Shown piece by piece: positions 16,184 to 24,923 of a stretch of 44,846 nucleotides of DNA (positions are counted from its first letter, which is position 1; each line of letters opens with the position of its first letter). Source of the DNA: JAYZQT01 sp036136335 (GTDB taxonomy: Bacteria > Pseudomonadota > Alphaproteobacteria > MPNO01 > UBA830). The position numbers and the translations under genes are program-made. The notes beneath the pieces are model-generated. The model was given only the letters and a program-made list of their open reading frames with translations, made no database searches and was not told the origin of the DNA. Where the stretch lies: NCBI GenBank assembly GCA_036136335.1, contig JAYZQT010000060.1:1-44846 (forward strand), written 5' to 3'.

Positions 16184-16504
16184 ATGAGAATTCTGTTATT
16201 GGGTACATACACCCCTAACGCCCTTAAAGGGCTCATGTCCGGGTCAGACAGAAAGGCCGCTGTTGAAGCGATGCTTGATAATGTAGGAGGGAAGCTAGAG
16301 CATCTAGCCTTTACACGAGGTGAGTATGATGTCGTGGTAACGGCTACAGTGCCAGATAACGTCAGTTTGCCGGGGATAGGCATCGCTTTAAAGGCTAGTG
16401 GAGCCTTCGAAAAAGCTGACTATTTAGAGGAATTGGAAATGACAAAGGTTCTCAAAACAGCCAAGCATGCTGCTAGCGTTTATACTCCTGCGACCACGTC
16501 TTAG
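16184..16504 (+). CDS. GYD-domain protein
   Basis: A 106-residue protein that matches the GYD family: TYTPNALKGLM at the start, a central GGKLEHLAFTRGEYDVVVTATVPD and a C-terminal EELEMTKVLKTAK. These small ferredoxin-like-fold proteins are frequent beside catabolic operons but have no settled function; the GYD-like motif here reads GEYD. A strong AGAGGAGAAA lies just before the ATG. It follows the luciferase-like oxidoreductase closely, so a helper role there is possible (inference). Confidence 0.85.
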   Translation: MRILLLGTYTPNALKGLMSGSDRKAAVEAMLDNVGGKLEHLAFTRGEYDVVVTATVPDNVSLPGIGIALKASGAFEKADYLEELEMTKVLKTAKHAASVYTPATTS

Positions 16505-16729
16505 GCGTTTTGTGGAGACAGGGGTTAAGGCGCTGTCCAATTGAGGGGGGCTAAAAATTCTGGCGACGTTGACAATAGTTTGAAGGCTGTAATAGGAAAC
16601 AGCGATGTTGGCTTGGCGTCTGATGGCCGCGGACTACAAGTAAACGGGGTAGAGAGGCGGTTTAGAATATTCTGATCGCTTGCAGGGCGAACTGACCGAC
16701 GCTTAGCCGCAATCAAACAAGGAAATGGT
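16505..16729. other. Gap before malonyl-CoA decarboxylase, nothing recognised
   Basis: Contains only short frames without family resemblance on either strand, and no clear hairpin. The ribosome-binding site for the next gene (AAGGAA) is at its end. Confidence 0.4.
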
Positions 16730-18028
16730 ATGGGCCGAATTTCTATGAGCCAGTTTATTGATGCAATAGCTGACCTCGGCCGGCATTATTTTGAGCGTCC
16801 GTCCAGAAAAACACCACTAAAAGCAGCAAAGCTATTATGCGACGATTTATTGTCGGATCGTGGAGAAGCGTCTGGTACAGCCCTGGCGCGGGACCTGGTT
16901 GAACGATATCTCGCGATGAATGATAAAGACCAGAACGGGTTTATCGATCTCCTTGCGGCAGACTATGGGTATGCTGCGGACAAGCTTCAAAACGCTGCTT
17001 CCGCTTATGTACGAAACCCTGCAGACGAGACATACCAGGGCCTGAGGGATGCCGTCGAATCGCCGCGACGGGAACTTCTGCGGCGTATCAACATGGCACC
17101 GGATGGAACAGCCACCATCATAAAAATTCGAGAAAGAGTGCTCAATCGTGTCGCGGGCGCAATGGAACTAAATCCCCTTGAGACCGATCTTCGCGACCTG
17201 CTGGACTCATGGTTTAACAGAGGATTTTTGCAATTCGAACGTATCGAATGGCAAACACCCGCCGCGATTCTTGAGAAACTGATCGCCTATGAGGCAGTCC
17301 ACGAAATTCGAGGCTGGGACGACCTTAGACGCCGTCTGGCAGAAGACAGGAGATGCTTCGCCTTCTTTCACCCCGCACTGCATGATGAGCCATTGATCTT
17401 TGTAGAAGTGGCACTGACCAATGAGTTGTCTGGTCAAATTGCTCCATTACTAGACTCTCCACCCAATGATAATCCTCCCGATCCGACGACCGCAATTTTC
17501 TATTCAATCAGCAACTGTCAGACTGGGCTGGCTGGGATATCTTTCGGAAACTTTCTGATCAAACAGGTCGTTGACGATTTATCGGAGGAACTGCCAACGG
17601 TTAAAACCTTTTCGACGTTATCTCCGATTCCAGGGTTTCGAGATTGGCTCAGATCGAAACTATTGGAGAAGAGTCCCGAATTTGTCACCGAGGAAGAGAG
17701 CACCGCATTGGCCGAGTCCAAAACGCTGGAAAATGGCCAAATGAGATCCGGTCGAAAAAAACTTATTACCCGGCTCTGCGCGACCTACCTAACCTCAATC
17801 AATAGCCGCGGTCTCCCGTTAGATCCTGTCGCCCGATTTCATCTTGGAAATGGGGCTTCGATTGAGCGGGTCAACTGGGATGGAGACCTTTCCCAAAAAG
17901 GAATTAATCAGTCCGCGGGCTTAATGGTGAATTACCTCTATGACTCCGATCAAATCGTTGCCAATCACGAAGCGTTTGCCAGCAACGGTAAGATTGCAAC
18001 GTCGGCAAAAGTCAGAGCGATGCTCTAG
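16730..18028 (+). CDS. Malonyl-CoA decarboxylase
   Basis: A 432-residue protein matching malonyl-CoA decarboxylase over its whole length. The N-terminal helical bundle (to about 190) is followed by a GNAT-like catalytic domain with the hallmark TFSTLSPIPGF (293-303; S298 in the LSPIP stretch is the likely catalytic serine) and RFHLGNGA with H371, the paired histidine. It turns malonyl-CoA into acetyl-CoA and CO2. AAGGAA precedes the ATG. No matABC malonate transport or CoA synthetase genes are adjacent, so malonyl-CoA here could come from degradation of another compound. Acts in the cytoplasm. Confidence 0.93.
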   Translation: MGRISMSQFIDAIADLGRHYFERPSRKTPLKAAKLLCDDLLSDRGEASGTALARDLVERYLAMNDKDQNGFIDLLAADYGYAADKLQNAASAYVRNPADETYQGLRDAVESPRRELLRRINMAPDGTATIIKIRERVLNRVAGAMELNPLETDLRDLLDSWFNRGFLQFERIEWQTPAAILEKLIAYEAVHEIRGWDDLRRRLAEDRRCFAFFHPALHDEPLIFVEVALTNELSGQIAPLLDSPPNDNPPDPTTAIFYSISNCQTGLAGISFGNFLIKQVVDDLSEELPTVKTFSTLSPIPGFRDWLRSKLLEKSPEFVTEEESTALAESKTLENGQMRSGRKKLITRLCATYLTSINSRGLPLDPVARFHLGNGASIERVNWDGDLSQKGINQSAGLMVNYLYDSDQIVANHEAFASNGKIATSAKVRAML

Positions 18029-18118
18029 GTGTCTTGGAGAATAGCACCCGGTCCACACCCGGAAAGGTTGTCCGTTCTGTAGCTTCAAAGAGATACAATC
18101 GGTCAACTTTGCAACGGT

Positions 18119-19012
18119 TTAAGCAAAACTGACATAATCCAGGGTGCCGAAGCGCCGCTCGGCCAAGCCAGGGATGTCAACGTCGATTGCAAATATACTG
18201 CCCGCGAGAGGCTGTTTTAGCAAAGCCGCGTTGTCGAGAGGGAAGGTCGCAGTCGTCACATAGAGTGTTTTGAAGTCCGTTCCACCCAGTGCGCAGGCTG
18301 TGGGACGTTGTGCCGGTATGCCGATCACGCGGTCTATGGTGCCGTCTGGCATGAAGCGTGCAACCCGCCAGGCGCCGACACAGGCAATCCAGTAGCAGCC
18401 CTCTGAATCCACCGTGGCCCCATCAGGCCGGCCTTCCATGGGGTCATTGTCGATGAATACCCGCCGGTTCGATATTGCGCCGGTGGTCGGATCGACATCC
18501 CATGCCCAGACAAAATCCTGCCGGCTGTCGGAATGGTACATTGTGGTCCCGTCCGGGCTGAAGGCCAGGCCGTTGGGGCATGTAAGGTTGCCGACCATTT
18601 CACTGCAGGTTCCGTCGGGGTCATAGCGAAACAGGGCATTGGTTTGACTGTTCATGCTTTCCAACAAGCTACCGACCCAAAACCGTCCCTGATGATCGAC
18701 ACGGCCGTCATTGAAGCGCGATTCCGGATCATCAGGTGCGAGGTCGAAAACCCTTGTTACTTCTCCAGTATTTAGGTCGACAAAGGCAATGCCAGACTGC
18801 ATCCCGGCAATCACCCTGCCGTCCATGCAGAATGAAAAACAGCCTATCCGTTCGGGCATGGGCCAGCTACGCCGGGTACCAGTCGACGGGGTAAAACGTT
18901 CTATTGAAGGACGATAAATATCCACCCAGTAGAGAGCCTGTTCGTCTTCGTGCCAGCGCGGGGATTCACCAACGAGAAACCGCTCGTTGACGACGCAGCG
19001 AATTTTGTTCAT
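18119..19012 (-). CDS. SMP-30/gluconolactonase-family lactonase
   Basis: A 297-residue six-bladed beta-propeller of the SMP-30/LRE-like family. E16 in VGESPRW is the first metal ligand; the matching asparagines in SRFNDGRVD and CPNGLAFSPDG and an aspartate in MYHSDS complete the calcium or zinc site. Typical repeats CALGGTDFKTLYVTT and FAIDVDIPG close the propeller. Enzymes of this group open sugar or other lactones. The ATG overlaps the end of the Rieske oxygenase gene by four bases, so the two are translated together and the lactonase probably acts on a product of that route. Confidence 0.9.
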   Translation of the reverse strand: MNKIRCVVNERFLVGESPRWHEDEQALYWVDIYRPSIERFTPSTGTRRSWPMPERIGCFSFCMDGRVIAGMQSGIAFVDLNTGEVTRVFDLAPDDPESRFNDGRVDHQGRFWVGSLLESMNSQTNALFRYDPDGTCSEMVGNLTCPNGLAFSPDGTTMYHSDSRQDFVWAWDVDPTTGAISNRRVFIDNDPMEGRPDGATVDSEGCYWIACVGAWRVARFMPDGTIDRVIGIPAQRPTACALGGTDFKTLYVTTATFPLDNAALLKQPLAGSIFAIDVDIPGLAERRFGTLDYVSFA

Positions 19013-20364
19013 GAAAATTCGCGGGCGATCAATTCTTCTATTCGCTCCCTGGCAACTTTCTGGCGGGTGCCGGGCGGCAGAGACCCACTGTCAATTATTA
19101 ATTCGGCAACGCGCTGGCCGAAGCGTCGGACCGTCGCACTGTCGTCCTCGCCATCTCTTGCAGGGACGCGGGAAACCAGTTCCAGGTTGTAGGTCGAGAC
19201 AGGATCTCCGTTTCCGCGTGCTGGCCAGGATAACGTCCCGCCTTTGGCGATTGCACGGATGCCTGCGCGTATCTGTCGTCGTCCCATAAGCACACCTTCA
19301 TCGGTGACGCCTGGGGTTTCGTTCGTGTGAATTGCGACGGGTCCCTGGGCGACCAGGGCTTCGTAATCTCCGGGGTTACGCTGTCCCTCGACGCTATCGG
19401 CTGCGGGAACCTGGCCGGGAAAATCAACCATGCCGAGACCAATCCCATCCTCGTTACCTGTCTCGCGAGGATCAATGACCGGATTGAAATGCCGGAGACC
19501 GATGGCGTAAGCGCTTGTATTATCTATTGGGACTATCCAGCGGGTGAGCCAGGGACAGAGGGCGAACTTTTCTTCGCTCGCGACTTCGGCCAACCCAAAC
19601 TGGGCGGCGTTGGGCAGGATAACATCGCTTGCCCGAATCCACAGGTATTCTTCCCAGCGCCGGGTTGCCACCGCAAGCAGTCCGATCGGGGTTTCGTGGA
19701 ATGAAATTTCCGGCAGCGCTTCATATTGCTCTGAAAATTGTCGTTTATTCCCACGCGCATGCAGGAAGCATGTATGAATTGGATCCGCTCCGTTTTCGTG
19801 GGCCTGCAGCCAGTTGCACGGGTTGAAAATCTTGTAGGGGACCAGGTGGTTCCCGTCAGGATAAACGAAGCTGTCGAAAAACGGGAAGTTGGGCATCTCG
19901 TTCGGTGGCCCCATATAGGCAAAGACAACGCCCTTGAATTGCTCAGTCGGATATGCGCCATGGCAGAGCTTTTCCTTGATACGGCTGTGTGGCGGCTCGC
20001 CAGGGGTTTCCAGAATTGTTCCATCGACGTCGTAATGCCAGCCGTGATAACAGCAGCGGATTCCCTGCTCCTGGATGAATCCGTATTCGAGAGATGTGTT
20101 CCGGTGACTGCAGCGCAGGTGAAGGAGCCCAATCTGATCGGAGCCATCGCGAAACAACACCAGTTCTTCATCAAGGATCCGGATCGCGAGGGGCAATTCC
20201 CCAAGCTCCGATGTCAGTGCAATGGGGTGCCAGAAGCGGCGAAGGTATTCCCCCCCGGGCGTGCCTGGTCCCACGTGGGTGAGTTCGAGATCTTCCTCCT
20301 GACTCCGGGGGCGGTGATAACCGCCGAATTTCATGGTCCGTGTATTGACTTCTGCCATTGCCAT
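19009..20364 (-). CDS. Rieske non-heme iron oxygenase, large (alpha) subunit
   Basis: A 451-residue ring-hydroxylating oxygenase. The Rieske [2Fe-2S] motif is C85-S-H87 and C104-x-Y-H107. The catalytic domain has the mononuclear iron motif N-W-L-Q-A-H-E-N followed by D194, H197 and H202 (ADPIHTCFLH); D194 links the cluster and iron sites in known enzymes. The overall build, with a long N-terminal Rieske domain and no beta-subunit gene nearby, resembles phthalate 4,5-dioxygenase or vanillate O-demethylase types, which work as homo-oligomers with a separate reductase. No reductase gene is visible in the window. Substrate unknown. Operon with the SMP-30 lactonase; divergent from a RidA gene. Confidence 0.92.
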   Translation of the reverse strand: MAMAEVNTRTMKFGGYHRPRSQEEDLELTHVGPGTPGGEYLRRFWHPIALTSELGELPLAIRILDEELVLFRDGSDQIGLLHLRCSHRNTSLEYGFIQEQGIRCCYHGWHYDVDGTILETPGEPPHSRIKEKLCHGAYPTEQFKGVVFAYMGPPNEMPNFPFFDSFVYPDGNHLVPYKIFNPCNWLQAHENGADPIHTCFLHARGNKRQFSEQYEALPEISFHETPIGLLAVATRRWEEYLWIRASDVILPNAAQFGLAEVASEEKFALCPWLTRWIVPIDNTSAYAIGLRHFNPVIDPRETGNEDGIGLGMVDFPGQVPAADSVEGQRNPGDYEALVAQGPVAIHTNETPGVTDEGVLMGRRQIRAGIRAIAKGGTLSWPARGNGDPVSTYNLELVSRVPARDGEDDSATVRRFGQRVAELIIDSGSLPPGTRQKVARERIEELIAREFS

Positions 20365-20451
20365 CTGGTCCGGATTGATACGTTGCGATTTGGAATAGTA
20401 TAATAAGCGTCGGGATTGTGTCGATCCGGGATAGATAAAGAGGAGAAAGCG

Positions 20452-20850
20452 GTGTCATCACCGATCTTTCACATGGCGGCGGGCGCTCCCAGTCCGGTAG
20501 CACCGTTCAGCCATGCGGTAGAGACAGATGGCTGGATTTTGGTGACTGGTCAGATGCCGAATGAGGCGGGAAACGAAAACGCGCCGTTACCGCGTGATAT
20601 AGAAGGACAGACCCGCAACGTTATGAAAAACCTGGAGATTGTGCTCACTTCTCTTGGTCTTGGGTTTAAACACGTTGTGATGGCGAGGGTATACCTTACC
20701 CACTTCAAGGAAGACTATGCGGTAATGAATGCAGTTTATGAGACCTATTGGGACCCTAAAAGAAAGCCCGCACGTACCTGTGTTGGAGTGACCGGGCTTG
20801 CCCTTGATGCACGGGTAGAGATCGATCTTGTTGCAAAACGCCCGGAATAA
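20452..20850 (+). CDS. RidA/YjgF-family protein
   Basis: A 132-residue RidA-fold protein. Conserved stretches are GWILVTGQMP near the start, QTRNVMKNLEIVL in the middle and KPARTCVGVTGLALDARVEIDLVA at the end; the arginine in PART and the glutamate in VEID correspond to the active-site pair that hydrolyses imine/enamine intermediates. I start at the GTG at 20452, with AGGAG seven bases upstream; an upstream ATG at 20416 has no such signal. Its position opposite the Rieske oxygenase suggests an imine- or enamine-forming step in the same pathway; alternatively it is a general housekeeping deaminase. Confidence 0.88.
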   Translation: MSSPIFHMAAGAPSPVAPFSHAVETDGWILVTGQMPNEAGNENAPLPRDIEGQTRNVMKNLEIVLTSLGLGFKHVVMARVYLTHFKEDYAVMNAVYETYWDPKRKPARTCVGVTGLALDARVEIDLVAKRPE

Positions 20851-20893
20851 CCCGGAGATGGTTAGATCTTTTCGGTGGTTCGCATGGTTTGCC

Positions 20894-21619
20894 TCAGTAA
20901 TCCTTGAGAAGAATTCCGTGACCTTCCAGACTGTCGATGAAACCGTGTTGACGAAGTGCCATCCAGTATGTTGCTGCGTTGACTGTCACGACAGGCTTCC
21001 CGTGTTTTTTTTCAAGATCCGCCGAAAACCCGGAGCAGAGCATGGCCGTCCCTACCTGTGCCAATGTGTCAATGTCTGCAGCGTCAACTTCTGCCACGGC
21101 CTCACGGATTTCTGCCTCGCGAATCTGCCCGGTATCGATACGGCCGCTCGCGGTTCTTGCAATTCCGGTTATGTTAATGACATCAAATCCAAGATCGCTG
21201 AAATACGACGACACATTTTGGTTCGTTTCAGGAGGGTATGGCGTGACAATACCTATCCTTTTGGACCCTAGAACTCTCAGGGCTTCCGGTACGGCGTCCG
21301 ATGCCATCGTCGTGGGACGCTTGCTGGTATCTTCCACGTAACTCCGTAACCGTGCAGCCATTTCGTATCCGTTAGGAAGAAACTCGGTACTGAATCCAAG
21401 GATGAGACGGTCCGGTCGGCAATCGAGTGCCAGAGTGATGGCAGGCCCAATTAAATTGATCAAGTCGTCGAGGTTACGCGGGCGTCCGGGAAAAGGAAAA
21501 CGATAGGTCTGATTGGATACCCCTGGTATTCCAAAAGTCGCCATTTCGGGTTCTGAGATTACGTTGGTCGCTGGCAGAACGACCGAAAATACGGCCCGGT
21601 ACCCAAGTGCATCGGTCAT
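20894..21619 (-). CDS. Asp/Glu racemase superfamily enzyme (maleate isomerase/arylmalonate decarboxylase-like)
   Basis: A 241-residue protein with the family start GYRAVFSVVLPATN and a strand-turn ILGFSTEF where maleate isomerase has its first catalytic cysteine. Here that place is Ser/Thr, not Cys. The C-terminal site is kept: AMLCSGF holds a Cys in the right region. Arylmalonate decarboxylase is also a one-cysteine member, so decarboxylation or one-base isomerisation is possible; maleate isomerisation by the two-Cys route is not. It ends 44 bases from the RidA gene in convergent orientation. Confidence 0.8.
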   Translation of the reverse strand: MTDALGYRAVFSVVLPATNVISEPEMATFGIPGVSNQTYRFPFPGRPRNLDDLINLIGPAITLALDCRPDRLILGFSTEFLPNGYEMAARLRSYVEDTSKRPTTMASDAVPEALRVLGSKRIGIVTPYPPETNQNVSSYFSDLGFDVINITGIARTASGRIDTGQIREAEIREAVAEVDAADIDTLAQVGTAMLCSGFSADLEKKHGKPVVTVNAATYWMALRQHGFIDSLEGHGILLKDY

Positions 21620-21935
21620 TGGAAACCCCTGCCCGGATTATTGGAAAATTCTTTCTTGCTGGCCATGGTCCCAGGTTCCGGCAGGTGTTGTTTGCGCTCG
21701 GGACACAGGAGTAAATAACAGGCGGTTGCAATCGCGCAGTATTTCATGGAGTGAGTGTTACAGAGAAATGGTTATTGGAAAAGAGTAAAGGGCTGTTTTA
21801 TATTGGCTGTGTACCAATCCCTGCCTGTCAGAACCATAATTGTATTACCCCATCCTGCAGTCTAGGTTTACGGTATTGCAGGGTTAAACAATACGCTGAA
21901 CCCCTCTGGTTTCAGTAGATTAGCCACGAGGTAGC
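21620..21935. promoter_or_regulatory. Divergent intergenic region before the tandem hydrolases, with a candidate operator at 21873-21894
   Basis: No gene seen. GTATTG (21873-21878) and CAATAC (21889-21894) are exact inverted arms around ten bases, lying about 42 bases upstream of the hydrolase ATG at 21936. This may be a regulator site for the hydrolase genes. The remaining bases show nothing distinctive. Confidence 0.35.
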
Positions 21936-22814
21936 ATGACGATAGACGGTGAACGCTTTGTAGATGTTGATGGTGTCAAAACGCGCTATGTAGAGAGGGG
22001 CACTGGCGATGTCGTTGTCCTGGTGCACGGCGGTAATTTCGGTGCGACGACCAGTGCTGACGCGATAGAGGACTGGGGTGTTACCATCGATGACCTCTCT
22101 CAATGGTGCCGCGTCGTAGCGATAGACAAGTTGGGGCAGGGGTATACGGATAACCCGCTGCGGGATGAAGATTACACCATGGACGCTGTTGTTCAGCACG
22201 CCTACCAGACATTGCGGATACTCGGAATTGAAAGTGCCCATCTCGTTGGACATTCGCGTGGTGGCTATTTGACCTGTCGTCTTACGGTTGAGCACCCTGA
22301 ACTCGTTAGATCCTGCGTAATTGTAAGCAGCAATACCTGTGCACCGGGAACCGGGACCAACGAGATGGTTTTCGCGAACAAGCCAGCGCCAGCATTGACG
22401 CGGGAGAGCCAGCGCTGGGTCCTCGAGCGGTATTCCTACAACTCCGACTGTGTCACAGAGGACTGGCTCGATGCCTTAACTGATATCTCGCAGCAGCAAA
22501 AATACGCCGAAGCCATCGATAAGATGATGCTCGAAGGTCTGATGTGGACCCGGTTTTTGCCCGGGCTGCAAGTTGATAAGGAAGACATGTTTGATATTCT
22601 GGGTGCGCGAGGCATCCAGCGGCCGGTTATGCAGGTGTGGGGGTGCAACGATCTCACCGTCTCCCATACCCAGGCACTGGATCTTTATCGAATTCTTGCT
22701 GCCAGGGAACGGCGCGCGCGCTGGCACACATTCAATGAGGCCGGTCACTTCTGTTTTCGTGAGCAGCCCAAGCGGTTCAATGAAGTAATCCGCAGCTTTA
22801 TTACAGAAGCTTGA
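21936..22814 (+). CDS. Alpha/beta hydrolase (meta-cleavage-product hydrolase type), copy 1
   Basis: A 292-residue alpha/beta-hydrolase. The oxyanion loop is HGGNFG (31-36), the nucleophile S107 lies in GHSRGG, the acid is D239 (WGCND) and the base H271 (EAGHF). These fit carbon-carbon bond hydrolases for ring-cleavage products and related esterases. The ATG follows a GAGG-containing site. The next gene is a second hydrolase of identical length with the same residue positions, so the pair arose by duplication. No signal peptide. Substrate not known. Confidence 0.9.
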   Translation: MTIDGERFVDVDGVKTRYVERGTGDVVVLVHGGNFGATTSADAIEDWGVTIDDLSQWCRVVAIDKLGQGYTDNPLRDEDYTMDAVVQHAYQTLRILGIESAHLVGHSRGGYLTCRLTVEHPELVRSCVIVSSNTCAPGTGTNEMVFANKPAPALTRESQRWVLERYSYNSDCVTEDWLDALTDISQQQKYAEAIDKMMLEGLMWTRFLPGLQVDKEDMFDILGARGIQRPVMQVWGCNDLTVSHTQALDLYRILAARERRARWHTFNEAGHFCFREQPKRFNEVIRSFITEA

Positions 22815-22828
22815 CGCCGGAGAGTAGC

Positions 22829-23707
22829 ATGGATTTTTCAAAAGCCCGGTTCATTGATGTGGATGGTATTCGGACGCGTTATTTCGACGCGGGTGAGGGG
22901 GAGACTGTTGTGCTTTTCCATGGCGGCAATTTTGGCTCACCCCATGGTGCCGACTGTGCGGCAGACTGGAACCTGAATTTTGACGGGCTTTCCGAGCAGT
23001 GCAGGGTCATTGCAGTAGATAAAATCGGCCAAGGTTATACGGATAATCCCAGGACAGACGAAGAATATACAATGCAGAGTGTAGTTCGCCATGCCCTGCG
23101 TTTTCTGGAAGTTCTTGGCGTTGGAGACTGTCACATTGTGGGTCATTCAAGGGGTGCGTATCTCACCTGCCGGATGACCCTGGAGGATCCGTCAAGAATA
23201 AAGTCAAATATCATGGTTGATACCGCTACCCTCGGCCCGGGGCAGGGCCGTAATCACATAGTTTTTGCCGATACGCCCCAGCCGTTTCTGAGTCGTGAAA
23301 GCCAGCGGTGGGTAATGGAACGTTATTCCTACAACCCGAAGTGTGTGACCGAGGACTGGCTCGATGAGCTAATGCGGGTGGTAGCGCTGCCAAAGTATCA
23401 GGAATCGGTGGAGAAGATGGAAGGTCAGGGACTGGAAAAACGGGTTTTTCTTCCCAGCCACGGGCGACAGAAAGCTGATACCTTTGATCTCCTCATGGAA
23501 AGGGGGACCGGCCGCCCCAACCTGCTGGTCTGGGGTCTCAACGATCCAACAGCTACAATAGACCAGGGGTTTGTATTGTTTGATATGGTATCGCACAGGG
23601 AGCCGCGTACAGAGATGCACGTCTTTAATGAATCCGGTCATTTCACTTACCGCGAACATCCAAAAGCCTTTAACCGGCTTGTGCTCGATTATATAACAAA
23701 TCTTTAA
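22829..23707 (+). CDS. Alpha/beta hydrolase, copy 2
   Basis: Paralogue of the preceding gene, again 292 residues. S107 in GHSRGA, HGGNFG at 31-36 and the histidine in ESGHF match copy 1 position for position. Stretches such as ESQRWV, RYSYN, CVTEDWLD and DKxGQGYTDNP are almost the same, but other parts differ clearly, so the duplication is not recent. GGAGAG stands before the ATG at 22829, 14 bases after the previous stop; I prefer this to an in-frame ATG at 22811. Probably co-transcribed with copy 1 and acting on a related substrate. Confidence 0.9.
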   Translation: MDFSKARFIDVDGIRTRYFDAGEGETVVLFHGGNFGSPHGADCAADWNLNFDGLSEQCRVIAVDKIGQGYTDNPRTDEEYTMQSVVRHALRFLEVLGVGDCHIVGHSRGAYLTCRMTLEDPSRIKSNIMVDTATLGPGQGRNHIVFADTPQPFLSRESQRWVMERYSYNPKCVTEDWLDELMRVVALPKYQESVEKMEGQGLEKRVFLPSHGRQKADTFDLLMERGTGRPNLLVWGLNDPTATIDQGFVLFDMVSHREPRTEMHVFNESGHFTYREHPKAFNRLVLDYITNL

Positions 23708-23936
23708 GGCGTGGTTCCGTCAGTGTTTGATCCCGAAACATCAAATCATTTTACGATATCTTATAATACAATTTAAGAAAACCGGTAAAGTGATTGATTA
23801 TAAATGGTATTTTAAAAAAATAAAAGTTCCTAAAATGACTAGTCCTGGTTGTTCAGCTGAGTTTTGTGGTATCTTGAAAATGTGCCGGAATCCATTTTAT
23901 TTGAACTACTCATTTGAGGGATAAGGGCTGAAGACA
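23708..23936. other. AT-rich gap before the decarboxylase-like gene
   Basis: No gene is supported. A good -10-like TATAAT lies at 23762-23767 but no -35 box stands at the right distance. A GAGGG motif sits about 20 bases before the next ATG. The stretch is noticeably more AT-rich than its neighbours. Confidence 0.35.
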
Positions 23937-24911
23937 ATGACAGTACGCACTCTGAAAATGGCTCTGGATCGGTATGACCGCCACATCCCATTTTTCCTTG
24001 GGCTGGTAGATGCACCCAAAGGTATTGAGATAGAGGCCCTGGAAGTTGGCATGGTGCCGCCGCGTCGTGACGGTGTTGATCGTCATCGCAGGATGCTGGT
24101 GGATCTGGAGTTCGACATCGCTGAGGTTTCGCTTGCCTCCTACGTAATGGCTCGCCAACGGGGCGTGCGCCTTACCGCAGTTCCAGCGTTTCCGCGACGC
24201 CTGTTCAGTCAAAACCACATATTCGTTGAAACTGGGTCAGGCTTTACATCACCTGTCCAACTTTCCGGTAAACGCATCGCCATCTGGGCCTTTCAGGTCA
24301 CAATGTCGGTGCTCGCCAAGGGTGATCTCAAGTCTGAATATGGGCTGGACTGGCGCGATGTTGAATGGGTGACCCAAAGACCGGAAGAAATTCCATGGCA
24401 GGGCGCTGCAGAAAATATAGTGCGAATGCCCGAGGGACGGACGGGCGCGGAGATGCTGCTTGCCGGGGAGGTTGACGCCTATATTGACCCCCATCCACCG
24501 CCGACGATATTGGAAAACGACCGGATACGGCGACTGTTTCCTGATGCCCGCATGGAGTGCCGTAAATACTGGGAAAAGCATGGGCACTACCCAATCATGC
24601 ATCTGCTGGCGATGAGGGATCCGGTCGTCGAGGAATTCCCCGAACTACCATTCCAGCTTCTTCAGATGTGGGACGACGCCCGTGATCAGGCTTACGAATA
24701 CTATATTGATCATAACTACACGGTTCTGCCCTTCGGTCGCTACGCATTCGACAGCGGCCTGAAAACATTTGACGGGGAACTCTGGCCATCGGGGTTATCT
24801 GTCAACTCTGCGAACCTGGATCAGTTTATCGGGTATATGGTTGATCAGGAGTTGCTGGGCGGCGGCATTTCGGTGGACACCCTGTTTCACAACAGCGTTC
24901 TGGATACATAA
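23937..24911 (+). CDS. 4,5-dihydroxyphthalate decarboxylase-like protein (periplasmic-binding-protein fold)
   Basis: A 324-residue protein of the Pht5-like group: it has the type 2 periplasmic-binding-protein fold but no signal peptide, beginning TLKMALDRYDRHIPF. Family features are the EVSLASYVMAR-like loop (FDIAEVSLASYVMAR), the RLFSQNHIFV strand, GEVDAYIDPHPPP and the end segment HNYTVLPFGRYAFDSGL. Pht5 enzymes remove a carboxyl group from 4,5-dihydroxyphthalate to give protocatechuate. Homologues also occur as solute-binding proteins, so the enzymatic role is likely but not certain. It follows the tandem hydrolases on the plus strand and is convergent with the molybdopterin subunit gene. 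Confidence 0.8.
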   Translation: MTVRTLKMALDRYDRHIPFFLGLVDAPKGIEIEALEVGMVPPRRDGVDRHRRMLVDLEFDIAEVSLASYVMARQRGVRLTAVPAFPRRLFSQNHIFVETGSGFTSPVQLSGKRIAIWAFQVTMSVLAKGDLKSEYGLDWRDVEWVTQRPEEIPWQGAAENIVRMPEGRTGAEMLLAGEVDAYIDPHPPPTILENDRIRRLFPDARMECRKYWEKHGHYPIMHLLAMRDPVVEEFPELPFQLLQMWDDARDQAYEYYIDHNYTVLPFGRYAFDSGLKTFDGELWPSGLSVNSANLDQFIGYMVDQELLGGGISVDTLFHNSVLDT

Positions 24912-24923
24912 ATTGGCACCCGG

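Noticed and set aside
16525..16716. Short minus-strand frame before malonyl-CoA decarboxylase as a transposase remnant
   Set aside because: No transposase motif can be seen, and no flanking repeats were found.
19533..20204. 223-codon minus-strand frame inside the Rieske gene
   Set aside because: Out-of-frame shadow of the oxygenase with no domain pattern.
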